Source of the DNA: RBG-16-57-9 sp964462185
GTDB taxonomy: Archaea > Thermoproteota > Bathyarchaeia > TCS64
DNA: 21,905 nt
Assembly: GCA_964462185.1 (NCBI GenBank)
Contig: CAYWWV010000021.1
Location: 1-21,905 of the forward strand
Direction: 5' to 3'
This document shows, one piece after another, positions 13,213-21,339 of this stretch. Below the pieces are notes generated by a model, which had not been told where the DNA came from, made no database searches, and saw only the letters and a program-made list of their open reading frames with translations. How positions within the stretch are numbered: the stretch's first letter is position 1; every line of letters begins with the position of its first letter. Made by a program: the position numbers and the translations under genes.

Positions 13213-14964
13213 TCATGTGTGGGCGAAGTAGGCCGTAAACGGATTGAGGGCGTCCAGCCTACAGTATCCAAATCTCTCGAACTGAAAGACATCGTTAACC
13301 CTGAGCTTGGCGGCAGCCTCCTCAACCAAGCCCGTTTTTTCGCTGGCATCAGGCATAACCACTTTACCTGGAATGCAATGCTCTGGGGGAACCCAGTTGA
13401 TGAAGGCTGCCCCTCCCTTCCGGGCAGCCTCCATCTCATGGGAGTGGAAGACGGCCAACCCCTCCATTGGAGATTCGACCTCCACATTTACCAACCCCAT
13501 TAGTCTAACCATCTCCCCCTCATGGAACCTCTCCAAATCTTTTCTAGAAACGTAGACCTCCAACTGCCCCTTCACAGGTTTAAGTTTGTAGGACCTGATC
13601 CCCCTATCGGGATAGTCTGGGTGTAGGGGTAGGTGAGACTTCAAGGGTCCCTCAATGTCTTTGATGACAAGTTTAACTGGTTCCGAGACAAAACTATAGC
13701 GGTTGCTTAAAGGCTCTATTATACGTCTGTTCTCGGCTGCGAAGAAGTCCCAACTGATTGAGACGTTGACGGGCTTGGGTCCAACGTGGATCATGAGGTT
13801 TCTGATGGCTTGGGGTTGGATCCCTCTCCTGCGCAGTGCCCTGAGCGTTCCCAGTCGGGGGTCGTCCCACCCATTGTAGATTCCTTTCTCGATGCCCTCT
13901 CTCATCTTGGACTTGCTGAGCACGCCCACCTCCAAGCCAAGACGGCCCACGTTAATTACCTCGGGGGACTTCCAGCCAAAGTGTTTGTGGAGCCATCGCT
14001 GTCGCACAGTGTTTACGTCGTGTTCCTTTCCCCTGATGACGTGGGATATCTCCATGAGGTGGTCGTCTAACCCGCAGCTGAAGTTGTAGAGGGGCCAAAC
14101 CCGGTATTTGGTGCCCTTGCGGGGGTGGGGGGTTTCACTTATCCTCAGGGCGGGCCAGTCTCTCACCGCTGGGTTGGGGTGGTTTAAATCGGTCTTCACC
14201 CGTACAACGGCCTCCCCCTGTCTGTACGTCCCGTCCAGCATTTGGTTCCACCGCCTGAGGTGTTCCTCGGGGTCGAGGCCTCGGCAAGGGCAGGGCTTCC
14301 CAGCCCTATATAGGCTTCTGAAGGTCTCCACGTCGCAGTCGCATATGTAGGCCTTCCCCATGGAGATGAGCTTCTCTGCGTATTCGTAGTAGATCTCTAA
14401 TCGGTCTGACTGTATATAGATCTCGTGGACCTCTACGCCAAGCCATTTTAGGTCCTCCAAGATGGCGTCATACATTTCTGGGATGGGTGGCTTAACCTCT
14501 ATGCTGGTGTCCTCGTATCTGAGCACGAAGTGGCCGTCGTACATCTTGGCGTACTCGTCGCAGAAGATGATGGGCTCTGCTGAGCCCAGGTGGAGGGCGC
14601 CATCTGGGTTGGGTGCGAACCTGGTTTTAACCATGGGCCACTTGTCCACGTTCTTCAAGGGGGGGAGCTTCTTGACTGCTTCCCTCTCCTTCTTCACCTC
14701 CAACAACTCTGGATGGTGTTTTTCCAGATAGCTCTCCTGCTTTGCCCTCGTCCAGCTATTTACTTCCTTAACGGCCTCCTCCACCGCTGGGAGTATTTCC
14801 TTGGCTCTACTCCTCAATTCTGGGTGCTCTGCCAAAACCCTCCCTAAAACAGGGCCTACTTGGGCCACGCCCTCATATTGATAGGCATTTAAGGCTGCGT
14901 ACTTCTTGATCTTGGTTTTGAGTTCTGAGTCTAGAGCCAAGTTTCGTCCCGTTCTTCTAAACAA
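13213..14964 (-). CDS. gltX: Glutamyl-tRNA synthetase, archaeal type
   Basis: This 583-aa class Ic synthetase charges tRNA-Glu, and in many archaea also tRNA-Gln for later amidation. An N-terminal helical extension (about residues 1-105) precedes the Rossmann domain with TRFAPNPDGALHLGS, the HIGH equivalent, in which the last His is Ser. KMSKS is represented by LSKSKM. A beta-barrel anticodon domain without the bacterial alpha-helical cage follows, as in the archaeal/GlnRS-like branch. The start is annotated at TTG 14964; TTG 14940 is possible, and neither has a strong Shine-Dalgarno. It is 21 nt after the GGPP synthase gene and the last member of the lipid-precursor operon. Confidence 0.95.
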   Translation of the reverse strand: MFRRTGRNLALDSELKTKIKKYAALNAYQYEGVAQVGPVLGRVLAEHPELRSRAKEILPAVEEAVKEVNSWTRAKQESYLEKHHPELLEVKKEREAVKKLPPLKNVDKWPMVKTRFAPNPDGALHLGSAEPIIFCDEYAKMYDGHFVLRYEDTSIEVKPPIPEMYDAILEDLKWLGVEVHEIYIQSDRLEIYYEYAEKLISMGKAYICDCDVETFRSLYRAGKPCPCRGLDPEEHLRRWNQMLDGTYRQGEAVVRVKTDLNHPNPAVRDWPALRISETPHPRKGTKYRVWPLYNFSCGLDDHLMEISHVIRGKEHDVNTVRQRWLHKHFGWKSPEVINVGRLGLEVGVLSKSKMREGIEKGIYNGWDDPRLGTLRALRRRGIQPQAIRNLMIHVGPKPVNVSISWDFFAAENRRIIEPLSNRYSFVSEPVKLVIKDIEGPLKSHLPLHPDYPDRGIRSYKLKPVKGQLEVYVSRKDLERFHEGEMVRLMGLVNVEVESPMEGLAVFHSHEMEAARKGGAAFINWVPPEHCIPGKVVMPDASEKTGLVEEAAAKLRVNDVFQFERFGYCRLDALNPFTAYFAHT

Positions 14965-14985
14965 GTGGCTCTATTATTGCTTTCC

Positions 14986-15990
14986 CTAGTAGCCTCTCTC
15001 CACAAAGTAGCGAACCAACTCAGCCAGTTGGTCTTTAGCCGGAGAGGGCTCTAGGTCCCCCAATTTGGTGAGCGCCGTCTCCAGGTAGTGCCTAGCCTTA
15101 TCTTTCGCATATTGTATAGAGCCAAGCCTGTCCATCACATCTATTATAGACTCCACATCCTCTTGGGAAGGGCTCTCCATGTCGAACAGCCGTTTCAACG
15201 TCTCCAGGTCGGATCCCTGAGCTGTCCTGAGAGCATGTATAAGCAGTAGAGTCTTTTTTCTCTCCCTGATGTCGCTCCCCCTGGGCTTGCCCAGGGTGGA
15301 CTCATCGGCGGTGACACCCAATACGTCGTCTACTATCTGGAAGGCAAGCCCCGAGTTCCAAGCGAACTCCCCGAGTGAGTCAACCACCTCCCTAGGGGCG
15401 CCGGCAGCCATAGCGCCGAGTTGGGCGCAAGCCCTGAAAAGAGCAGCCGTCTTACCCCCCACCATAGAAAAATAGTCCTCCTCCGTCACTCCCACCACTT
15501 GAGGGAACATCACATCCAATGCCTGTCCCTCACAGAGCTGGATGGCTGCATCAGTCAACACCCCCAGCGCCTCAAGAACCTCCTCGTTTGTCATTTTAGG
15601 CGGCGCATGGTCTATCACCAGCTGGTAAACCTTGGCAAACAAGAGGTCCCCCGATAGGATGGCCATAGGCTCTCCAAACCTCACATGAACCGTCTCTTTT
15701 CCCCTCCTGAGCAGGTCCCCATCCATCACATCGTCGTGGATCAGGGTGAAGTTGTGGAGGATCTCTGTGGCTGTGGCCAGGGGGAGAGCGTCATTGGCTG
15801 TTCCACCTGCGGCCTCACAGGATTTGATAGTTAGGTAGGGTCTAAGTCTTTTTCCTCCTGAGAATACCTGGTATCTGGCTGCTTGGTATAATTGGGCTTC
15901 GTAGTTGGGGGGCAGGACCTTTTCTATAAACTCATTCACCATTTGTGAGGTCTTTTCGAGTCTTCTCTTCAACGCCTCGGGGCTAGCCAT
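14986..15990 (-). CDS. idsA: Geranylgeranyl diphosphate synthase (short-chain polyprenyl diphosphate synthase)
   Basis: This 334-aa trans-prenyltransferase adds IPP units to DMAPP/FPP to make the C20 chain of archaeal lipids. The first Asp-rich motif is IHDDVMDGDLLRRG (Asp86, 87, 90) with no two-residue insertion. The second is QIVDDVLG. Phe81, five residues before the first Asp, is the chain-length feature of archaeal (type I) GGPP synthases, so C20 is the expected product. GGKRLRP near residue 45 binds diphosphate. ATG 15990 lies 33 nt after the IPP isomerase gene. Confidence 0.95.
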   Translation of the reverse strand: MASPEALKRRLEKTSQMVNEFIEKVLPPNYEAQLYQAARYQVFSGGKRLRPYLTIKSCEAAGGTANDALPLATATEILHNFTLIHDDVMDGDLLRRGKETVHVRFGEPMAILSGDLLFAKVYQLVIDHAPPKMTNEEVLEALGVLTDAAIQLCEGQALDVMFPQVVGVTEEDYFSMVGGKTAALFRACAQLGAMAAGAPREVVDSLGEFAWNSGLAFQIVDDVLGVTADESTLGKPRGSDIRERKKTLLLIHALRTAQGSDLETLKRLFDMESPSQEDVESIIDVMDRLGSIQYAKDKARHYLETALTKLGDLEPSPAKDQLAELVRYFVERGY

Positions 15991-16023
15991 GGTTATGGAT
16001 ATGCTTATGGTGGTAAACTTAAA

Positions 16024-17121
16024 CTATTCTCCTAGGCGACGCGCGTATCTGCCTGGACTTATGCCTCTTCTCTCAAGCCATTCAGCCGTCCGGCCTAGGA
16101 TTACCACGGGGACTCTTCTAAGCTCCTCAACCCTTTGGCAGCCCGTTAGGAACATGGCTAGCCGGATCTCTTGTATAATGTCCTCGACAAACTCGGAGAG
16201 AGCCTGCTCCCCCTCCAGTGCTTTGGCTAGGAAGGGTCTGGCCATGCCTCCAGCGAAGGCTCCTAGGGCCAGGGATTTGGCTATGTCCACCCCGCTCCTG
16301 ACCCCCCCGCTTGAGATGAGGGTGAGGCTTGTTTTCTCGGCAGCCTCAACTAGGCTCACCGCTGTAGGGATCCCCCAATTCCAGAAAGACCGCCCCAGAT
16401 ACTCCATCCTCTTGAGATTAGCCTGCTTGGCTATGTGGTGTTCAACTGCGCTCCATGAGGTGCCTCCCAGCCCGCTGACCTCCAGTCCCTGGGCCCCGGC
16501 CTCTTGGATCTCGACGGCCACCTCCCAGCTCACCCCGGCTCCCGTCTCTTTGAGAACCAAAGGCACCTCCAATTCCAGTGAGAGAGCCCTCAGCCCCTCC
16601 AAAACCCCTCTATACTTGGTGTCTCCTCCAATCTGCACCGCCTCTTGGAGGGGGTTCATGTGGACTGCCAGCGCATCTGCCTCCACCATCTCCACACATC
16701 GCCGCGCCTCCGCTATCCCCCAGCCCATGCTCAGCTGTGGACACCCCAGGTTCCCCATAATCAGCGTAGAAGGGGCCTCCTCCCGGGCAACCTTGAAGCT
16801 GTACTCGGTCTCTGGTTTAACAATGGCTATCCTCTGGCTCCCCAAACATAAGCCGATTTGCTTTTCCTCGGCGACTCTGGCTAGAACCCTGTTTATCTCT
16901 GCAGCCTTGGGGGTGCCGCCAGTTATGGCGCTGATGAGGAGGGGGGCGCTTAGATGTTTACCAAAGAGACGGGTTTCCGTTGAGACATCCTCCAGGTCTA
17001 TCTCTGGCAGAGATCTGTGAACCAGGTGTATGTCCTCGAAGCCGCTGGGGGACTCTGACTCGACGTTTTCCTTTAGACTAATTTCTATGTGGTCGGCCTT
17101 CCTCCGGGCGATCCCACTCAT
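16024..17121 (-). CDS. fni: Isopentenyl-diphosphate delta-isomerase, type 2 (FMN-dependent)
   Basis: This 365-aa flavoenzyme interconverts IPP and DMAPP. It has the type 2 signature elements RKADHI near the N-terminus, ISAITGGT, CLGSQR, HMNPLQE, VSGLGGTSW and ISSGGVRSG (the FMN phosphate-binding region), within a TIM barrel. It lies between isopentenyl phosphate kinase, which makes IPP, and GGPP synthase, which uses its product. ATG 17121 is 4 nt after the IPK stop. A long open frame on the opposite strand is a shadow caused by high GC. Confidence 0.96.
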   Translation of the reverse strand: MSGIARRKADHIEISLKENVESESPSGFEDIHLVHRSLPEIDLEDVSTETRLFGKHLSAPLLISAITGGTPKAAEINRVLARVAEEKQIGLCLGSQRIAIVKPETEYSFKVAREEAPSTLIMGNLGCPQLSMGWGIAEARRCVEMVEADALAVHMNPLQEAVQIGGDTKYRGVLEGLRALSLELEVPLVLKETGAGVSWEVAVEIQEAGAQGLEVSGLGGTSWSAVEHHIAKQANLKRMEYLGRSFWNWGIPTAVSLVEAAEKTSLTLISSGGVRSGVDIAKSLALGAFAGGMARPFLAKALEGEQALSEFVEDIIQEIRLAMFLTGCQRVEELRRVPVVILGRTAEWLERRGISPGRYARRLGE

Positions 17122-17125
17122 GTTA

Positions 17126-17917
17126 TCAGAGTGTGAGTAGGGTACCCTTTACCTTTTCCCCTTTAAGGGCCTTGGCCACTCTGCCTGGCTTGGACGCGTT
17201 CACCAGCGTGACCTGGACGCCCTTTTCCAGGATCTTAAGGGTCTCGGCCAGCTTCCCCTTCATACCCCCAGTCACGTCGATGGCGGCTGCCCCCCCAATT
17301 TCAACGCCCTGTGACCCCACCGAGTAGGACTCTAGTAGCACAGATGAAGGGTCTTTCTTAGGGTCGGAAGAGTATAGGCCGTCCACATCTGTGCCCAGAA
17401 TAAGCCTGGAGGCCTTCAGCTCCTCTGCGAGGCGGCAGGCCAATTGGTCTCCAGATAGGATGGTGAAGCCCTTCTCGGAGTCGATCACCGCATCCCCGTA
17501 AAGCACAGGCATGAACCCCTCCTCCAAGGCCCTCTTCAAAGGCTCCAAGTAGAGGTCCCTGATCCTCCCATCCCCGGTCACCACCATAGACAGGGGGCTG
17601 AACCCTAGAGCTGGCAGTCCTGCAGCTAGGGCCTCGTTTACTATGAGTTTGTTGAGGGCGACCATTGCTTGGTGGGTTTGGCTCATCCCGTGAAGCTGGT
17701 TTGGCTTCTTTAACCCTTGCTTAACCTTGTGCCTATATGCGAGGGGGTGGCCGTAGCTCCCACCTCCGTGTACCAAGACCAGGGGCTTGGTTTGGCTCTC
17801 CTTAACCTCCCAAGCGAGTCTCCTAATGTTCAACATGTTTGGGGACATGAAGCCCCGTTTATTGGTGACCACACTGCCCCCCAATTTAAGAATCGTCGGA
17901 TGCCTCAACCCACTCAC
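17126..17917 (-). CDS. ipk: Isopentenyl phosphate kinase
   Basis: This amino-acid-kinase-fold enzyme phosphorylates isopentenyl phosphate to IPP, the last step of the archaeal mevalonate route. Motifs are ILKLGGSVVTNK near the N-terminus, VHGGGSYGHPLA with the substrate His57, FSPLSMV, YGDAVID, ILSGDQLA, LGTDVDGLYSSDP and DVTGGMKGK. GSYGH replaces the more usual GSFGH. The frame is open for another 78 nt upstream inside the mevalonate kinase gene, but the family starts just before ILKLGG. GTG 17917 (263 aa) or TTG 17908 (260 aa) are therefore the plausible starts. It overlaps the end of mevalonate kinase by 23-32 nt. Confidence 0.94.
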   Translation of the reverse strand: MSGLRHPTILKLGGSVVTNKRGFMSPNMLNIRRLAWEVKESQTKPLVLVHGGGSYGHPLAYRHKVKQGLKKPNQLHGMSQTHQAMVALNKLIVNEALAAGLPALGFSPLSMVVTGDGRIRDLYLEPLKRALEEGFMPVLYGDAVIDSEKGFTILSGDQLACRLAEELKASRLILGTDVDGLYSSDPKKDPSSVLLESYSVGSQGVEIGGAAAIDVTGGMKGKLAETLKILEKGVQVTLVNASKPGRVAKALKGEKVKGTLLTL

Positions 17918-19039
17918 TCTCCACCCCACGGTCAGTAACCACAACCCTATAGGGCTCCCCCTTGCGCCTACGGATAGCCTTCTCCACCGCCCCAAGGTTT
18001 TCCTCCTCTGCCAACGCGATCATGCACCCCCCTCCCCCGGCGCCCGTGAGCTTTGCCCCCAGCGCGTTGTTGTTCCGCGCCGTGTGGCACAGTATTTCTA
18101 GTTTCATCGTTGACACCCCCAGGGCTGCCAGTAGTCCGTGGTTCAGGTTCATCTGGTCTCCCACTCCTTGGAGGTCGCCCTTCAATAAATATGAGAGGCC
18201 TTTCTCTGCCACCGCATCCATGGCGTCTAATATCATGTCCACCTCCCCAGGATTCCTCTCCCTCAGTCTAGCCACCTTCTCCACCATGTTGCGTGTTGAC
18301 CTCCTTCTTCGAGTATTCCCCACTATGAAGTGGACCTCGGAGTCCAGCCTATGCCTTTGGAACCCTTCATCCCGGGTGTAGCTCAACACCCCTGCATGGG
18401 TTGCTATGTTATTGTCTACGCCACTGGGCTTCCCGTGGATAACCATCTCCCCCTCATACGNNNNNNNNNNNNNNNNNNNNNNNNNNNNNNNNNNNNNNNN
18501 NNNNNNNNNNNNNNNNNNNNNNNNNNNNNNNNNNNNNNNNNNNNNNNNNNNNNNNNNNNNATGTTATTGTCTACGCCACTGGGCTTCCCGTGGATAACCA
18601 TCTCCCCCTCATACGCCAGCTTGGATATCTCCTCCCTGGAGAGCCCCGCCTCGAAGAGACGCTCAACGGCGGCCACCGTAGCCACGCAGATGGCGGCGCT
18701 GCTCCCCAGCCCCACGGCTATGGGGATCATACTGCGCACCTTGAGGTTAACCCCACCCTCTACCCCTATGTGTTCCATGGTTTTCCTCGCAACCACGTTT
18801 AGGGCTGCAAGGTTTCTGCCGCGCCACGCCTTGCCCCTCACAGGGTGGTATTTGGATCCTTCAAAGTATCCGCTGAACCCCAGGTTGTCGGCATCTATGA
18901 AGACCTTGGCGTCACCCCTCTTCTGGGCGTGGACCACCGCCCGCCTATCAATAGCCAAAACCACTGCTTTCTTGCCGTAAACAACGCTATGCTCCCCAAA
19001 CAGAATCATCTTACCAGGGGCAGAGGCCTTTACAAACAG
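17886..19039 (-). CDS. mvk: Mevalonate kinase, with false assembly gap and probable CTG start
   Basis: This GHMP kinase phosphorylates mevalonate. Motif 1 region: KASAPGKMILFGEHSVVYG. Motif 2: PIAVGLGSSAA. Substrate region: HGKPSGVDN. Motif 3: TGAGGGGCMIAL. An N gap interrupts the gene, but its 55-nt flanks (18406-18460 and 18561-18615) are identical. Removing 155 nt joins EMVIHGKPSGVDNN to IATHAGVL in frame, 332 aa from 19039. The first ATG (19009) would cut off the conserved ASAPGK strand, and the frame upstream has no ATG, GTG or TTG before a TAA at 19054. CTG 19039 has GGAGG exactly 7 nt before it and gives MFVKASAPGK. It begins 2 nt after the MEMO stop and overlaps IPK. Confidence 0.92.
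18406..18460. repeat. First copy of a 55-nt duplication flanking the mevalonate kinase N gap
   Basis: Identical to 18561-18615. Same 55-nt length as the duplication at 9486/9641, so it is an unresolved contig overlap and not a genomic repeat. Confidence 0.93.
18461..18560. other. Assembly gap of 100 Ns (false gap)
   Basis: It lies within mevalonate kinase. Merging the identical flanks restores an intact GHMP kinase frame, so no sequence is probably missing. Confidence 0.93.
18561..18615. repeat. Second copy of the 55-nt duplication flanking the mevalonate kinase N gap
   Basis: Identical to 18406-18460; see that entry. Confidence 0.93.
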
Positions 19040-19054
19040 GGTTACCCCTCCTTA
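19039..19054 (-). promoter_or_regulatory. Shine-Dalgarno and non-canonical CTG start of mevalonate kinase
   Basis: AAGGAGGGG (19054-19046) overlaps the end of MEMO. From the last G of GGAGG (19047) there are 7 nt to CTG (19039-19037). No ATG, GTG or TTG occurs in this frame between the TAA at 19054-19052 and ATG 19009. Confidence 0.6.
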
Positions 19055-19685
19055 ACGAGCTTGGCGGAGGTGTAGCCCACCACCCCCCATGTGTCCCCCG
19101 TTACATCCCCACTTGTATAATATGTGAGGACCTGGCATTCGCGGGCGGAGGAGAGCTTTGCGTAGGCCAGGGCCACGGAGGCTGGCCCATAGCCACACAT
19201 TGATATCCTATGGGTCCTCACAGCTCTCTGAAGCCTTTCCTCATCCATCCCACGCAGCGCCTCTAACACCAATGCGTCCTTCCTACGAGCAACCTCGATG
19301 GGCTCCTGGTGACTTAGGTCGGTTGAAGCTACGACGACTACTCGTTTTCCCTCCGCGGCTTTGAAGACTGCTTGGGCCAGGTCTCTACTCGTCTCCAAGT
19401 CTTGGTATCCCATGCAGACGGGGACGATCTGGGCTTTTGGATTGATGAATTGGATGAAAGGAACCTGGACCTCCTGGCTGTGCTCCCTGATGAAGGCCTC
19501 CGAGTCTGCTCTGGCGATCTCGGAGAACTCTATTATGGCCTCGGCAAGCCCTGAGTCGATGGGCGCATCCCCAAGGGGAGTCCGCCAGACCCCCTCCTCC
19601 ATGATTGACAGCGGGGTTCCCCACCCGGTATGGTTGGGCCCCACCACTACATAGGCGTCTGGGGGGCTTTCATCTCCCAACTCTA
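19042..19685 (-). CDS. MEMO family protein (AmmeMemoRadiSam type), 5' part lost in a gap
   Basis: The visible 214 residues are the C-terminal part of a MEMO1-like protein, a relative of class III extradiol dioxygenases. Conserved blocks are VVVGPNHTG, EHSQEVQVPF, STDLSH and the C-terminal CGYGP. These carry the His and Cys residues that line the metal pocket in MEMO proteins. The frame runs into the 100-N gap with no start. By comparison with family members, roughly 55-60 residues precede GPNHTG that are not seen here. Archaeal MEMO genes commonly sit next to the mevalonate genes, as here, but the biochemical role is not established. Translation of mevalonate kinase begins 2 nt after its stop. 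Confidence 0.9.
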
Positions 19686-19785
19686 NNNNNNNNNNNNNNN
19701 NNNNNNNNNNNNNNNNNNNNNNNNNNNNNNNNNNNNNNNNNNNNNNNNNNNNNNNNNNNNNNNNNNNNNNNNNNNNNNNNNNNNN
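19686..19785. other. Assembly gap of 100 Ns (real gap, size unknown)
   Basis: The flanks share no sequence. The gap removes the C-terminus of S2 and the N-terminus of MEMO, which together need clearly more than 100 nt. The N count is therefore a placeholder. Confidence 0.85.
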
Positions 19786-20324
19786 TCTCTGGCCAGGAGC
19801 CAGAAAACTATGGCTAGGCTCCTCCTCCCCTTGTTATTCACGGGGATCACCAAGTCCACGTTTTTCAGGCTATTGTCTGTGCTGCAAAGGGCTACCACTG
19901 GAACACCAATCTGGGAGGCCTCTTCAACTATCTGCTGGTCAGCCAGGTTGTCGGTAACTATGACTGCCACAGGCTCGAAGTATCCGCTGTACCCAGGGTT
20001 GGTAAAGGTCCCGCTGGTGAACCTCCCAGTGTATGGCCTACACCCCAAGACATCGCAGAACTGTTCCACCGGGTTAACACCGTAACGCTTACTGCTGGCC
20101 ACGCATACCCGGGTAAGATCCAGCTTTGAGAGAAACTTGGCAACCAGCTTGATCCTTTCATTCATCTGCTCCATGTCCAGGACGTACAGCCCATCGGGGC
20201 GAACCTTGTAGATGAAAGGCTCCATATCCTGGGTCTTGATCCTGGTACCTATATGCACACCCGCACTCAGCAGGATCTCTTGCGGCAGCAAAAGGTTCTC
20301 ATTTACCTCGACTTCATCGCTCAA
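19786..20324 (-). CDS. rpsB: Ribosomal protein S2, 3' end lost in a gap
   Basis: About 179 residues of archaeal/eukaryotic-type S2 (SA) are visible: LLSAGVHIGT, FIYKVRPDGLYVLD, RPYTGRFTSGTFTNP, EPVAVIVTDNLADQQ and IPVNNKGRRSLAIVFWLLAR. The C-terminal tail is in the N gap. The start is TTG 20324, with GGAGG 9 nt upstream in the end of rpoN. The rpoN-rpsB-MEMO-mevalonate kinase order is a conserved archaeal arrangement, but rpoK and enolase, which often lie between rpoN and rpsB, are missing. Confidence 0.96.
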
Positions 20325-20325
20325 A

Positions 20326-20550
20326 CTAAGCGTCCTCCGGTTCTACAGCCTCATTATTCATGTGGAACTTTAATACTTGGTCGATGACTTCGACGTGGGA
20401 TAAAAGCATCCTCCTACAGCAATACCTGGTAAGCCCTAGGTCGTCTAAGACTCGGGCTGGGTTCTCCCCTACTTCAACCCGCCTCTTGTACTCTTCCCAC
20501 TTGTCTCCGATCACCTTCCCACAGGAGAAGCATCGAACGGGTATTATCAT
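20326..20550 (-). CDS. rpoN: DNA-directed RNA polymerase subunit N (Rpb10 homologue)
   Basis: This 74-aa zinc-binding subunit of archaeal RNA polymerase has the zinc ligands in VRCFSCGKVIGDKWEEYKRR and RYCCRRMLLSHVE, the invariant CxxC...CC pattern of Rpb10/RpoN. ATG 20550 is preferred over GTG 20568, because GGAGTGA lies just before it and the family starts MIIPVRC. The C-terminus is slightly extended and acidic (NNEAVEPEDA). Its stop is 1 nt from the S2 start, so translation is probably coupled. Confidence 0.97.
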   Translation of the reverse strand: MIIPVRCFSCGKVIGDKWEEYKRRVEVGENPARVLDDLGLTRYCCRRMLLSHVEVIDQVLKFHMNNEAVEPEDA

Positions 20551-20592
20551 TTTTTCACTCCTTGACACCAGGGCCAGCGGCCCCAGTGCTTT

Positions 20593-21321
20593 CTACCTCC
20601 TCAACAACAAGCCCTCGAATAAAAAGACTTCCCTGTCTGCCCCTAACCGGGTTGGAGGGTATTTCAAAAGGAGGGAACCGTAAAACGGGTCCCTACCTAT
20701 TCTCTCCATGGCCCTCTCTATGGATTCCTCCAACGAGCAGCCTTCCAAGTAGGCTTGTAGTAACTCCAAGAAGGCCCTATCCGTGTGACTCAAACACACG
20801 TTCCCATTCCAGCTTACATAGGCTTCCGCGTTACGCGCTAGGAAAGCCTCTGCCAGCGTGGGGGTTTTCAACCCTTGGCACCCCATCATGAGGACGATCC
20901 CCTTGTCGAGTTCACCCTTACAATCAGCTATGAAGCTGGGGCTCACAGCGAAGTAGTAGTCGCCATTGAGGGCTGTTCTGGCCTTGTGTACTAGCCCCGA
21001 GAGTTGTAGTAGGGGATATTTGTTGGGGTGGTATTTCTCCCCCGTTATAATCCATGTTTGGCCCTGCTTCTCAGTGCTGTGAACCCGTAAAACGTAGAGT
21101 TCTCGGGGTTTTAAACGCCTAAATAAGCCGACCGTTGCTTGGGCGCCCTCCACGTATTCAACCTTGTATCCATGGGAGGAGAGAAGCTCCACAATCTTCG
21201 CCTTAAACTCGCTTCCCCCAAGCGTATCAATAACAAGGGCGGTTCTCTTAGTTCCCGCATCATACAAGCTTACAGCCAACACAAAGAGTAGGGCCAGGGG
21301 AAGGATCCAGGCTCTAGACAC
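20593..21321 (-). CDS. Secreted or membrane-anchored caspase-like (C14/clan CD-like) protein, tentative
   Basis: This 242-aa protein has an N-terminal hydrophobic segment (about residues 4-20, AWILPLALLFVLAVSLY), either a signal peptide or an anchor. The rest lies outside the cell. A His in YVLRVHST (His81) at the end of a strand and a Cys in GIVLMMGCQGL (Cys148) are followed by TLAEAFLARNAEAYVSWNGNV. This is the layout of clan CD peptidases such as caspases, gingipains and clostripain, where the dyad His and Cys follow two adjacent strands. No activity can be asserted. The start is GTG 21321, 18 nt after Pop5. A secreted protein between RNase P and RNA polymerase genes is unusual. Confidence 0.65.
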   Translation of the reverse strand: MSRAWILPLALLFVLAVSLYDAGTKRTALVIDTLGGSEFKAKIVELLSSHGYKVEYVEGAQATVGLFRRLKPRELYVLRVHSTEKQGQTWIITGEKYHPNKYPLLQLSGLVHKARTALNGDYYFAVSPSFIADCKGELDKGIVLMMGCQGLKTPTLAEAFLARNAEAYVSWNGNVCLSHTDRAFLELLQAYLEGCSLEESIERAMERIGRDPFYGSLLLKYPPTRLGADREVFLFEGLLLRR

Positions 21322-21339
21322 ACACCCACTACACGGGAA

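Noticed and set aside
15905..17020. 371-aa open frame on the plus strand
   Set aside because: It is antisense to the IPP isomerase and part of GGPP synthase, both with strong family motifs. The translated product is low-complexity Ser/Pro/Ala/Arg.
17918..17995. N-terminal extension of isopentenyl phosphate kinase
   Set aside because: The 26 extra residues overlap the coding end of mevalonate kinase in another frame and do not resemble the family, which begins just before ILKLGGS.
18406..18615. Frameshifted mevalonate kinase pseudogene
   Set aside because: The apparent break is caused by 100 Ns plus a duplicated 55-nt contig end. The collapsed frame is intact.
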